64,000 bases of DNA. Source: Rhodoferax sp. BLA1. GTDB taxonomy: Bacteria > Pseudomonadota > Gammaproteobacteria > Burkholderiales > Burkholderiaceae_C. This document shows, one piece after another, positions 27,626-37,340 of the stretch. The notes beneath the pieces are model-generated. The model was given only the letters and a program-made list of their open reading frames with translations. It did no database searches and was not told the DNA's origin. The stretch spans positions 124,001-188,000 of the forward strand of contig NZ_SZVI01000005.1 in assembly GCF_013416775.1 (NCBI RefSeq). The letters run 5' to 3'. A program made the translations under genes and the position numbers. The first letter of the stretch is position 1. Every line of letters starts with the position of its first letter.

Positions 27626-28918
27626 ATGAAAATCGCCATTGTTGGCTCCGGCATTGCCGGTCTGGCTGTTGCCCACAAACTGCACAGCCATGCCGAGATC
27701 ACCTTGTTTGAAGCCGACAGCTATTTTGGCGGCCACACCCACACGGTGGACATCACCCTGCCGACAGCGCAGGGCACGCAAACTTACGGTGTGGACACCG
27801 GGTTTCTGGTGTTCAACGAGCGCACTTACCCAAACCTGATCCAGTTGTTGGCCGACTTGCAGGTGCAAACTGCCAAGTCCGACATGTCGTTCTCGGTCCA
27901 GGTGCCTGGCCAGGCCGGTGGGTCACCGCTGGAATGGAGCGGCTCCTCGCTGAGCACGGTATTTGCCCAGCGCCGCAACCTGGTCAACCCACGTTTTTGG
28001 CGCATGCTGCGAGATTTGCTGCGCTTTAACCGGCTGACCACCGAACTGGCGCTGCAGGGCGTGGATTCCGAGCTGATGCAACCACTGGCCGACTTTTTGC
28101 GCCAGGAACAGTTCTCCGACGAGTTCCGCGACTGGTACCTGCTGCCGATGCTGGGCTGCATCTGGAGCTGCCCGACGAATCAGATGCTGCAGTTTCCGGT
28201 GGCCACCATGGTCCGCTTCTGCCACAACCACGGGCTGATCCAGGTCACCAAGCGCCCGCAGTGGTGGACGGTGCAGGGCGGCGCGCGCCACTACGTCGAC
28301 AAAATTCTTGCCCACATCAGCGACAAACGCCTCAACACCCCGGTGCAACACATCACACGCGATGCCGATGGTGTGAGCATCACCGCCAACGGCTTGACCG
28401 AGCGTTTTGACAAAGTGGTGCTGGCCTGCCATTCAGACCAGGCGCTGGCCATGCTGGCGCAGCCAAGCCAGGCCGAGCAGCACACGCTGGGCGCCATTCA
28501 GTACCAGCCCAACCGCGCGGTCTTGCACACCGACACCTCGGTGCTGCCAAAAAACAAACGCGCCTGGGCTGCCTGGAACTTCGAGCGTGCCGCCGCCCCG
28601 GCCACCGCCCGGCGTGATGCGCGGGTCTGCCTGCATTACCTGCTCAACCAGCTGCAGCCGCTGCCTTTCACCCAGCCAGTGTTGGTGTCGCTGAACCCGG
28701 TGCACGAGATTGACCCGGCCAGCATCCACGGCGAATTTGAGTACGCCCACCCAGTGTTTGACCTGGACGCCATCCGTGCGCAAGCGCAGGTGCCTGCGTT
28801 ACAAGGCCAGCAGCACACTTACTTCTGCGGCGCCTGGACGGGTTATGGCTTCCATGAAGACGGGCTGAAGTCCGGGCTGGATGTGGCACAGCGGCTGGCA
28901 GCACTGCCTTCTTTATAA
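27626..28918 (+). CDS. FAD-dependent amine-oxidase-type oxidoreductase of a fatty-acid modification cluster
   Basis: A 430 aa flavoprotein. The FAD-binding start is KIAIVGSGIAGLAVAH with FEADSYFGGHTHTVD, and YFCGAWTGYGFHEDGLKSG near the end completes the FAD fold. It belongs to proteins called cyclopropane/cyclopropene fatty acid synthesis flavin oxidases; the Rhodobacter relative UfaD, as I recall, desaturates a methylated fatty acid on the way to furan fatty acids. DUF1365 and a CFA-type methyltransferase follow, supporting a membrane-lipid role. The ATG at 27626 begins just before the Rossmann motif. Specific reaction here is inference. Confidence 0.82.
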   Translation: MKIAIVGSGIAGLAVAHKLHSHAEITLFEADSYFGGHTHTVDITLPTAQGTQTYGVDTGFLVFNERTYPNLIQLLADLQVQTAKSDMSFSVQVPGQAGGSPLEWSGSSLSTVFAQRRNLVNPRFWRMLRDLLRFNRLTTELALQGVDSELMQPLADFLRQEQFSDEFRDWYLLPMLGCIWSCPTNQMLQFPVATMVRFCHNHGLIQVTKRPQWWTVQGGARHYVDKILAHISDKRLNTPVQHITRDADGVSITANGLTERFDKVVLACHSDQALAMLAQPSQAEQHTLGAIQYQPNRAVLHTDTSVLPKNKRAWAAWNFERAAAPATARRDARVCLHYLLNQLQPLPFTQPVLVSLNPVHEIDPASIHGEFEYAHPVFDLDAIRAQAQVPALQGQQHTYFCGAWTGYGFHEDGLKSGLDVAQRLAALPSL

Positions 28919-28920
28919 GA

Positions 28921-28972
28921 AAACGGCCTCTAGCCCTTATTTATCAAGGCCCACCTGCTATGTATTTGCGCA
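28921..28972 (+). repeat. Dispersed repeat between the flavoprotein and DUF1365 genes
   Basis: AAACGGCCTCTAGCCCTTAT, then TTATCAAGGCCCACCTGC and TATGTATTTGC. It starts within 3 nt of the upstream stop and reaches to about 20 nt before the DUF1365 start. Confidence 0.85.
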
Positions 28973-28991
28973 ACGTCACCAACACCCGGGC

Positions 28992-29774
28992 ATGAACACG
29001 ACCACCCCAGCCCCGCTGCAGCCGCTGATCGGTTTTGGCCAGGTGCGCCACACCCGCCTCAAACCCGTTCGCCACGACTTTCACTACCCGACCTACTTCC
29101 TGATGCTGCCGATGCGCAGCCTGCAGGCCAATGGCTCGGGCGCGCTGGCACGCAACCACTGGGCACCGCTGAGTTTTTACGATGCCGACCATGGTGATGG
29201 CCGGGGTGTGGCGCAAGGCGGCGCGCTGGCTTGGCTTGACGAACTGCTGGCGGGTGAAGGCATTGGGGACGCCACCGGTGAGGTTTGGTTACATGCCTAC
29301 CCGCGGGTGCTGGGCTTCACCTTCAAGCCAGTGAGTTTCTGGTACTGCCACCGGCCCGACGGCAGCCTGCGGGCCATCGTGGCCGAGGTCAACAACACCT
29401 TTGGTGAGCGGCATTGTTATTTGCTGGACCAACCCGGCTTTGGCCAGGAATTGCGAGCGGCCAAGGTGTTCCATGTGTCGCCGTTTTGCCCGGTTGAGGG
29501 CGGCTACCGCTTTCGTTTCATGACCACGCCGGACTTCAAACGCACCGTGGCGCGTATCGACTTTGACGATGCTGCTGGCCCGCTGATCGAGACCAGTGTG
29601 GCAGGGCAGTTGGAGCCCTTGACCGCCCAATCGGCAAGGCGCGCCCTGCTGGGCTACCCGATGATGACCTTTGGCATCGCTTTTCGTATCCACTGGCACG
29701 CACTCAAGCTGTTTGTCAAAAAAGTGCCGTTCTTTCGCAAGCCCCCTCCGCCCGTTCACTTCACCACCCGTTGA
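28992..29774 (+). CDS. DUF1365 domain-containing protein
   Basis: A 260 aa protein of the DUF1365 family, with typical stretches VRHTRLKPVRHDFHYPTYFL, PRVLGFTFKPVSFWYCH and NNTFGERHCYLL. No enzyme motif is established for the family, but it nearly always accompanies the flavoprotein upstream and a CFA-like methyltransferase downstream. The start codon is chosen at MNTTTPAPL; the downstream methyltransferase starts 11 nt after the stop. Confidence 0.85.
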   Translation: MNTTTPAPLQPLIGFGQVRHTRLKPVRHDFHYPTYFLMLPMRSLQANGSGALARNHWAPLSFYDADHGDGRGVAQGGALAWLDELLAGEGIGDATGEVWLHAYPRVLGFTFKPVSFWYCHRPDGSLRAIVAEVNNTFGERHCYLLDQPGFGQELRAAKVFHVSPFCPVEGGYRFRFMTTPDFKRTVARIDFDDAAGPLIETSVAGQLEPLTAQSARRALLGYPMMTFGIAFRIHWHALKLFVKKVPFFRKPPPPVHFTTR

Positions 29775-29785
29775 GGTCACCCGCC

Positions 29786-31027
29786 ATGCCCCCCACCAAC
29801 AGCAGCACGACCAGTCGGGCGAGCGTTTTTGTTTTGCCCCAAAACTGCCCCAGACCCGCACGCACAGTTTTCAAGCTGCTGCAAAAACTGCAGCATGGCA
29901 GCCTCACCGTGCAGTTGCCCGATGGCAGCATGCAGCGTTTTGGCCAACAGACGCTGCCACATGCCACCCTGGTGTTGCACAACTGGACGCCGTTCAGCGC
30001 CGCGCTCAAGTCAGGCGACATCGGTTTTGCCGAGAGTTTCATCGCGGGTGACTGGAGCACCCCGAACCTGACCGAGCTGCTGCGCGTGCTGATCAAAAAC
30101 CGCACCGAGGTGGAAGGTGTGATCTATGGCACCTGGCTCGGGCGCCTGCTGTACCGCATCAAACACCTGATGCACCGCAACACCAAGGCGAACAGCCAAA
30201 AAAACATCCACGCCCATTACGACCTTGGCAATGCCTTTTACAAGCTGTGGCTAGACGACACCATGAACTACTCGGCCGCCATTTTTGGCGGCGACCTGAA
30301 CCAGCCCATGGCCCAGGCCCAAGATACCAAGGTGCGCCGCGCGCTCAGCATGGCCGGGGTGAAGGCTGGCGACCGGGTGCTGGAAATTGGCTGCGGCTGG
30401 GGCGCGCTGGCAGAAAAAGCCACCACCGAATTTGGCGCCCACATCACCGGCGTGACGCTCAGCACCGAGCAACTGGCCTTTGCCCAGAACCGCATGGCGC
30501 GCTTGGGTGTGGGCCAGCAAGCCGATCTGCGGCTGCAGGATTACCGCGACATCAACGACGCGCCGTTTGACGCGATCTGCTCGATCGAGATGATCGAAGC
30601 CGTCGGGCGCGAGTACTGGCCGACCTACTTTGCCACGGTGGCCAAGTTGCTCAAACCCGGTGGGCGCGCCTGTGTGCAGAGCATCGTGATCGACGACGCG
30701 CTGTTTGACCGCTATGTCAACTCCACCGACTTCATCCAGCAGTACATCTTTCCGGGCGGCTGCCTGCCGTGCCCACGCGAGTTCCGCGCCCAGGCCCAAG
30801 CGGCGGGGTTGGAGGTGGTGGACGAATACGCCTTTGGCCACGACTATGGCGAAACCCTCAAGCGCTGGCGCGACGCCTTCCTGAGCCGCCGTGCCGAGGT
30901 TCTGGCCAATGGTTTTGATGAGCGCTTCATGCACATCTGGGAGTTTTACCTAGCCTACTGCGAGGCCGCGTTTCTGGAAAACAACATTGACGTGCTGCAG
31001 TACACGTTGCGTAAGCGTGCGGATTGA
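29786..31027 (+). CDS. Cyclopropane-fatty-acyl-phospholipid synthase family methyltransferase
   Basis: A 413 aa SAM-dependent enzyme that adds a methylene or methyl group to unsaturated acyl chains of phospholipids. Motifs: the N-terminal FAESFIAGDWSTPNL, HYDLGNAFYKLWLDDTMNYS, SAM motif VLEIGCGWGALAEKA (about 198-212), CSIEMIEAVGREYWP and the C-terminal IQQYIFPGGCLP. In the context of the flavoprotein and DUF1365 it may be a UfaM-type or a plain CFA synthase; the sequence alone does not decide. Confidence 0.92.
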   Translation: MPPTNSSTTSRASVFVLPQNCPRPARTVFKLLQKLQHGSLTVQLPDGSMQRFGQQTLPHATLVLHNWTPFSAALKSGDIGFAESFIAGDWSTPNLTELLRVLIKNRTEVEGVIYGTWLGRLLYRIKHLMHRNTKANSQKNIHAHYDLGNAFYKLWLDDTMNYSAAIFGGDLNQPMAQAQDTKVRRALSMAGVKAGDRVLEIGCGWGALAEKATTEFGAHITGVTLSTEQLAFAQNRMARLGVGQQADLRLQDYRDINDAPFDAICSIEMIEAVGREYWPTYFATVAKLLKPGGRACVQSIVIDDALFDRYVNSTDFIQQYIFPGGCLPCPREFRAQAQAAGLEVVDEYAFGHDYGETLKRWRDAFLSRRAEVLANGFDERFMHIWEFYLAYCEAAFLENNIDVLQYTLRKRAD

Positions 31028-31109
31028 TTCAGGACGACGCCCGTGACAGCGCGTGGTCTATGGAAGTCCGGAGCCATTCCATGACGTGCCAGCCGGTGTG
31101 GTCGGCGAA

Positions 31110-31306
31110 GCGGGGGCAGGCCGCAGGCCTCAGACGCGCTGCGCTTTGCGACATCGGCCCACGGCCTGCCCCCGCCTCGCCTGAGACAGTCTGGGCATCT
31201 CCACCTTTTGGCAATCCAGCTGTTAAGCGCTCGCGAACCCAAACGCTCACTGCAGTGGGTGGGGTATGGCGGGACACCGATGTCGCAAAGCGCAGCGCGT
31301 CTGAGG
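31110..31306. repeat. Nested long palindromes in a 370 bp gap
   Basis: The gap 31028-31397 has no convincing gene. It carries a perfect 30 bp inverted repeat, CCTCAGACGCGCTGCGCTTT GCGACATCGG at 31128-31157 and its exact complement at 31277-31306. The first arm is enclosed by a second perfect 14 bp inverted pair, 31110-31123 and 31162-31175. Such arms can form cruciform or strong RNA hairpins between the methyltransferase and MFS genes. No transposase is present. Confidence 0.85.
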
Positions 31307-31397
31307 TGGCCCGCCGTACCCCGCCCGCTGCCACCCGAGACCCAAGAACTCAACGGTTCGGTCCCCTCCGCAACACGCACAAGCCGAGCCACAGACC

Positions 31398-32684
31398 ATG
31401 AGCACCCCACTCACCTGGCAACAAGGCTGGCGCTACGGCCTGATGGGGCTGCCGCTGGCCTTTGTGGCGCTGCCGCTGTATGTGCTGCTGCCCAACCACT
31501 ACGCCCGCAGTTTTGGTGTGCCGCTGGCCACGCTCGGTGCGGTGCTGGTGGCGGTGAGGCTGTTTGACACCCTGATCGACCCGCTGCTCGGGCGCTGGGC
31601 CGATGGCTTGCACCAGCACGATCACGCGGCACAAGCTGCGTCAGCCCGGGTGCTGCGCTGGGCGGCCCTGGCGGCCGTGCTGCTGTGCGGCGGGTTTGCC
31701 TTGCTGTTTTTCCCGCCCGCCGCGCTGCAGAGCAGCCCCAGCCAGCTGCTGCTGTGGCTCGGGGCCACGCTGCTGCTGACCACCACCGCGTTCAGTGCGC
31801 TGACCATCCTGCACCAGGCCTGGGGTGCTCGGCTGGGTGGGGATGCGCTCTACCGCAGTCGTGTGGTCGCCTGGCGCGAGGGGCTTGGGCTGCTGGGGGT
31901 GGTGATAGCATCCATTTCGCCGGTAGCCCTTGGTTTACCTGCCACAGTAGCTATCTTGTTGGTAGTGAGTGTGGGTGGCTGGCTGGCCTGGCGCAGCGGG
32001 CCCAGGCCGCAGGCCAGTGGTGTGCTGGTCTACCAACCTGCCGCTGGACGCTTGTGGCTGCCGTGGCGGCGTGACCGATTCAGGCAACTGATGGCCGTTT
32101 TTATGGTCAACGGCATTGCCAGCGCGATCCCCGCCACCCTGCTGCTGTTTTTTGTGCAGGACCGGCTGCAGGCGCCCGCCAGTGCCGAGCCGCTGTTTCT
32201 GGGCAGTTATTTTGTCTGCGCAGCGCTCAGCATCCCGCTCTGGCTCAAAGTGGTGGCTCGTCTGGGTCTGGTGCGCACCTGGGGGCTGGGCATGTTGCTG
32301 GCGATTGGCGTGTTTGCCTTTGCTGCAGGTCTGGGCGCGGGGGATGTGGCCGAATTTGTGGTCGTGTGCGCCCTTTCGGGCGTGGCGCTGGGCACGGACC
32401 TGGCCCTGCCTGCCGCCCTGCTCGCGGGGGTCATCCAGCGCAGTGGTGACCAGCAGCAGTTAGAGGGTGCCTACTTTGGCTGGTGGGCCTTTGCCACCAA
32501 GCTCAACCTGGCCCTGGCCGCCGGGCTGGCGCTGCCTGCGCTGGGCCTGCTGGGCTACAGCCCCGGGGCCACCGACCCTGAGGCCTTGCGCACACTGACC
32601 TTGGCCTACTGCGTGTTGCCCTGCCTGCTCAAAACGCTGGCCGCTGGCCTGCTCTACCTCCTCCTCATCCGAAAGAGACCATGA
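31398..32684 (+). CDS. MFS transporter, GPH-like
   Basis: A 428 aa inner-membrane carrier with about 12 hydrophobic helices. The N-terminal RLFDTLIDPLLGRWAD matches the loop of the glycoside-pentoside-hexuronide:cation symporter group, but a sugar substrate is doubtful here. Homologues often lie in this lipid-modification cluster with DUF3833, so a lipid or precursor substrate is possible. Its end overlaps the DUF3833 start by 4 nt. A diverged dispersed repeat encodes part of a helix near residues 169-186. Confidence 0.82.
   Translation: MSTPLTWQQGWRYGLMGLPLAFVALPLYVLLPNHYARSFGVPLATLGAVLVAVRLFDTLIDPLLGRWADGLHQHDHAAQAASARVLRWAALAAVLLCGGFALLFFPPAALQSSPSQLLLWLGATLLLTTTAFSALTILHQAWGARLGGDALYRSRVVAWREGLGLLGVVIASISPVALGLPATVAILLVVSVGGWLAWRSGPRPQASGVLVYQPAAGRLWLPWRRDRFRQLMAVFMVNGIASAIPATLLLFFVQDRLQAPASAEPLFLGSYFVCAALSIPLWLKVVARLGLVRTWGLGMLLAIGVFAFAAGLGAGDVAEFVVVCALSGVALGTDLALPAALLAGVIQRSGDQQQLEGAYFGWWAFATKLNLALAAGLALPALGLLGYSPGATDPEALRTLTLAYCVLPCLLKTLAAGLLYLLLIRKRP
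31904..31955. repeat. Dispersed repeat copy inside the MFS gene
   Basis: ATAGCATCCATTTCGCCGGT, AGCCCTTGGTTTACCTGCCA and CAGTAGCTATC retain the AGCCCTT block and the TAGCTATC end. It encodes IASISPVALGLPATVAI in frame, hydrophobic enough for a membrane helix. Confidence 0.6.
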
Positions 32685-33220
32685 AACGACGATTGCTTTT
32701 ATCTGCCAGCGCCGCCGCTGGCCTGGCCTTGAGTGGCTGCGCTTCCCAAGACATCGAGAGTTACGCCAGCCAGACCCCGGTGCTGGATCTGCGCAGCTAC
32801 TTCAACGGCCAGCTCACCGCCTACGGTCTCTTCACCGACCGATCCGGTGCGGTGGTCAAACGCTTCACGGTGTTGATGGTGTGCAGCTGGACCGGCAACG
32901 AGGGTGTTCTCGACGAGTCTTTCAGCTACTCTGACGGCACAACACAAAAACGCATCTGGCGCCTGACCCAGCTGCCCGATGGCCGTTACACCGGCCGCGC
33001 CGACGATGTGGTGGGTGAGGCCAGCGGCCAGACGCGTGGCAATGCCTTCCACTGGACCTACACCCTGTCGCTGCCGGTGGACGGCACCGTCTACGAGGTG
33101 CAGTTTGACGACTGGATGTACTTGATGACCGACACCGTGATGCTCAACAAGGCCACGATGAGCAAGTTTGGTCTGCGCCTGGGCGAGGTCACGCTGGCGT
33201 TCACCAAACAGCCGGTTTAA
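32681..33220 (+). CDS. DUF3833 family lipoprotein
   Basis: A 179 aa predicted lipoprotein: signal with lipobox LSGC about residue 20, followed by a calycin-like beta-rich domain with DLRSYFNGQLTAYGLFTDRS, DESFSYSDG and YTLSLPVDGTVYEVQFDDW. DUF3833 proteins have no proven function but recur with CFA-type methyltransferases and DUF1365. ATGA overlap with the MFS gene indicates translational coupling. Confidence 0.85.
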   Translation: MKRRLLLSASAAAGLALSGCASQDIESYASQTPVLDLRSYFNGQLTAYGLFTDRSGAVVKRFTVLMVCSWTGNEGVLDESFSYSDGTTQKRIWRLTQLPDGRYTGRADDVVGEASGQTRGNAFHWTYTLSLPVDGTVYEVQFDDWMYLMTDTVMLNKATMSKFGLRLGEVTLAFTKQPV

Positions 33221-33234
33221 CACCTTACAAGCTA

Positions 33235-33286
33235 AATTGGCCTCTAGCCCTTTTAGAAAAAAGGCTGATAGCTATTCTTATAGAAG
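33235..33286 (+). repeat. Dispersed repeat before the SDR gene
   Basis: AATTGGCCTCTAGCCCTTTT, AGAAAAAAGGCTGATAGC and TATTCTTATAG. The copy fills the DUF3833-SDR gap and ends about 7 nt before the SDR start codon, so it supplies the leader and probably the ribosome-site surroundings. Confidence 0.85.
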
Positions 33287-33292
33287 CAATTC

Positions 33293-34072
33293 ATGTCCCT
33301 ACTCAACCCCCTGAATCCGCCTCTGACCGACTGGCAAGGCAAAACCGTGTGGATTGTGGGCGCCAGCAGCGGCATTGGTGCGGCCACCGCGCGGGCCTTG
33401 CTGGCCCAGGGTGCGCGGGTGGTGGTGTCGGCGCGCAAGGCTCAGGCCTTGCAGGCGCTGGCGCAAGCCCACCCGCTGTGCCAGGCTTTGCCGCTGGACG
33501 CCACCGATCAGGCGGCGGTGCAACAGGCCGCCAGCAGTCTGCTGGCCCAGGGCCCGCTTGACGGTGTGATGTACTGCGCCGGCCATTACGAGCCGATGCG
33601 CGCCGACGCGCTGGACGCGGCCAACATGCAGCGCCATGTGGAGGTCAATTACCTGGGCGCCTTGTACCTGCTCGACGCTGTCTTGCCCGCCCTGCGTGCG
33701 CGTGGCCAGGGCCACATCAGCCTGGTGGGCAGTGTGGCGGGTTACGGTGGCTTGCCCAACAGCCTGGCCTATGGCCCGACCAAAGCGGCGCTGATCAACC
33801 TGGCCGAAGCGCTGTACCTGGACCTGCATCCATTGGGTCTTGGGGTGTCAATCATCAATCCGGGGTTTGTCGAGACACCACTGACCGCGCAGAACGACTT
33901 CAAGATGCCTGCGCTCTTGAGCCCCGACCAAGCGGCACAGGCGATTTTGTCGGGTTGGGCCAAGGGGCGGTTCGAGATCCACTTTCCCAAACGGTTCACA
34001 CTGTGGCTCAAGCTGCTGCGCCTGCTGCCCTACCGCGTCTACTTCAACCTGGTTCAGAAAGTCACGCAATGA
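33293..34072 (+). CDS. Short-chain dehydrogenase/reductase
   Basis: A 259 aa classical SDR: cofactor motif GASSGIGAATARAL near residues 23-36, YCAGHYE in place of the NNAG motif, catalytic Ser in LVGSVAGYGG and the YxxxK motif in YGPTKAA. The C-terminal FPKRFTLWLKLLRLLPYRVY looks membrane-associating, fitting a lipid substrate. Its end overlaps the next start (ATGA). Clusters of this type commonly include such an SDR. Confidence 0.88.
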   Translation: MSLLNPLNPPLTDWQGKTVWIVGASSGIGAATARALLAQGARVVVSARKAQALQALAQAHPLCQALPLDATDQAAVQQAASSLLAQGPLDGVMYCAGHYEPMRADALDAANMQRHVEVNYLGALYLLDAVLPALRARGQGHISLVGSVAGYGGLPNSLAYGPTKAALINLAEALYLDLHPLGLGVSIINPGFVETPLTAQNDFKMPALLSPDQAAQAILSGWAKGRFEIHFPKRFTLWLKLLRLLPYRVYFNLVQKVTQ

Positions 34073-34527
34073 GCACCCACCCCCAAGCATCCGTAGACCA
34101 TACGGCAGCCATCGAACGCATGGTGCAGTTTTTCGAAGCCGTGTCGCCACAGAACCTCAACCTCCTGGGTGAGTTTTACGACCCGCAGGCGCGCTTCAAA
34201 GACCCGTTCAACGAGGTGGTGGGCATCCCAGCCATCCAGCACATCTTTGCCCATATGTTTGTGCAGCTGGAGCAACCGCGTTTTGTGGTGACCCACCAGG
34301 TGCTGCAGTGCCAGCAGTGTTTTCTGACCTGGGAGTTCAGGTTTTGCTTCAAAGGTTTCAAAACCAGCCAGACCCAGACCATCTTGGGTGCAACCCATCT
34401 GGTGCTCAACGAGGCTGGGTTCATCACCCTACACCGCGACTACTGGGATGCTGCTGAGGAGTTGTACGAGAAATTGCCCGTGCTGGGTGGCCTGATGCGC
34501 TGGCTCAAACGCCGCGCCAGTTCATAA
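34069..34527 (+). CDS. NTF2-like (SnoaL-type) protein
   Basis: A 152 aa cone-fold protein recognised by VQFFEAVSPQNLNLLGEFYD, ARFKDPFNEVVG and LHRDYWDAAEELYEKLP. NTF2-like proteins may be small ketosteroid-isomerase-type enzymes or binding proteins. It is the last gene of the lipid cluster and is coupled to the SDR by a 4 nt overlap. Members of this type accompany the same SDR in other proteobacteria. Function unproven. Confidence 0.78.
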   Translation: MSTHPQASVDHTAAIERMVQFFEAVSPQNLNLLGEFYDPQARFKDPFNEVVGIPAIQHIFAHMFVQLEQPRFVVTHQVLQCQQCFLTWEFRFCFKGFKTSQTQTILGATHLVLNEAGFITLHRDYWDAAEELYEKLPVLGGLMRWLKRRASS

Positions 34528-34551
34528 ACAGTGCGTGCCTGCTCAGTAGGG

Positions 34552-34570
34552 GACCGGCGTTTAGCCGGTC
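34552..34570. terminator. Hairpin between convergent genes
   Basis: Perfect 7 bp stem GACCGGC/GCCGGTC with a 5 nt loop lies between the NTF2-like stop and the GST stop. There is no T tract, so its terminator role is uncertain. Confidence 0.4.
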
Positions 34571-34573
34571 AGT

Positions 34574-35188
34574 TCAAACCGGTTGGGTGTCGATGAAGCT
34601 GGGGCGCTGCGCCAGCTTGTCATACAGCTTGTGCAGGTTAGGATGCGCCTCGCGCCAGTTGATGTCGGCAAAGCGGAAGTCCAGATAACCCAGTGCCACC
34701 CCCACGGCAATGTCGGCCAGACCCGGGTGGGTGCCGGTGTAATAGGCCTTGTCGCCCAAGCCTTTGCTCATGGCTTGCAGGGCGGCGTCAATCTTGACCA
34801 GTTGCCGGTCAATCCAGGCCTGGCTGCGCTGCGCCTTGGTACGCCCGCCCCAGGTGGCTTCCAGCCGGGCCAGGATGGCGGCGTCCAGCAGGCCATCGGC
34901 CAGGGCCTCCCAGGTTTTGACTTCAGCGCGCTCACGGCCCACGGCTGGAATCAGCTTGCCTACCGGTGACAGGGTGTCAAAGTACTCGACGATCACACGC
35001 GAGTCAAAAATGACCTCACCGTTTTCCAGCACTAGGCACGGCACTTTGCCAAGCGGGTTGGACTGGGCTATCTCGGTATCAGCGCTCCACACGTCCTCCA
35101 ACACGTAGTCATAGTCGAGTTTTTTCTCGGCCATGACGATGCGCACCTTACGAACGTAGGGGCTGGTATTGGATCCGACGAGTTTCAT
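34574..35188 (-). CDS. Glutathione S-transferase family protein
   Basis: A 204 aa two-domain GST: thioredoxin-like N-domain starting MKLVGSNTSPYVRKVRIVMA, with NPLGKVPCLVLENGEVIFDS (glutathione-binding cis-Pro and Ser), then an alpha-helical C-domain with HPGLADIAVGVALGYLDFRF. The ATG at 35188 fits the family start; another ATG two codons upstream is possible. The substrate is unknown. Confidence 0.88.
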   Translation of the reverse strand: MKLVGSNTSPYVRKVRIVMAEKKLDYDYVLEDVWSADTEIAQSNPLGKVPCLVLENGEVIFDSRVIVEYFDTLSPVGKLIPAVGRERAEVKTWEALADGLLDAAILARLEATWGGRTKAQRSQAWIDRQLVKIDAALQAMSKGLGDKAYYTGTHPGLADIAVGVALGYLDFRFADINWREAHPNLHKLYDKLAQRPSFIDTQPV

Positions 35189-35260
35189 GGGCATGTGGCT
35201 GGTGATCTGTGATCGTGGTTGTTTGCCGCAATTTTATCTGGCGAGATGAATGTGAGCTGA

Positions 35261-36712
<1,452 letters not shown>

Positions 36713-36723
36713 GCAGCCCCCTG

Positions 36724-37284
36724 ATGGCCACCAAATCCACCATTTTCAAAGCCAGCCTGCAGATTGCTGACATTGACCACAGTTATTACGCCGACCAGAC
36801 CCTGACCCTGGCGCGCCACCCCAGCGAAACCGACGAACGCATGATGGTTCGCCTGTGTGCGCTGGCATTGCAGGCGCATCAGTTGCAAAGTGTTTGTGGG
36901 GGTGACGGCACGCTGGCCTTTGGCGCGGGTCTGAGTGACCCGGACGAACCCGATGTCTGGCTACGTGACTTCACCGGATTGACGCGCCTGTGGATTGAAG
37001 TCGGCCAGCCTGAGGACAAACCACTCTCCAAAGCCTGCAACAAGGCCGATGCGGTGGTGCTGTATGCCTTTGGCCAGGCCGCCGACATCTGGTGGAAAGG
37101 CATCGAGAGCAAACTCACCCGGCTCGACAAGCTGCAGGTCTGGCGCATCCCCAGCAGCACCGCCCAGGCTTTGGTGCCGCTGGCACAGCGCAGCATGGCG
37201 CTGCAAGCCACGATCCAGGAGGGTGTGTTGATGCTGGGTGACGGCCAACACAACGTCGACATCGAGCCCCTGCGCTGGAAATAG
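36724..37284 (+). CDS. yaeQ: YaeQ family protein
   Basis: A 186 aa member of the YaeQ family (IFKASLQIADIDHSYYADQT; LARHPSETDERMMVRLCALA; RLWIEVGQPEDKPLSKACNK). The fold resembles PD-(D/E)xK nucleases, though no activity is established. It is close behind purB and 56 nt before the enoyl-CoA hydratase gene. Confidence 0.9.
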   Translation: MATKSTIFKASLQIADIDHSYYADQTLTLARHPSETDERMMVRLCALALQAHQLQSVCGGDGTLAFGAGLSDPDEPDVWLRDFTGLTRLWIEVGQPEDKPLSKACNKADAVVLYAFGQAADIWWKGIESKLTRLDKLQVWRIPSSTAQALVPLAQRSMALQATIQEGVLMLGDGQHNVDIEPLRWK

Positions 37285-37340
37285 TGGCGTCAAGACCAGG
37301 TTCTTGATACAAAGGGGCACCTTCCACTGCTGCCCCTGCC

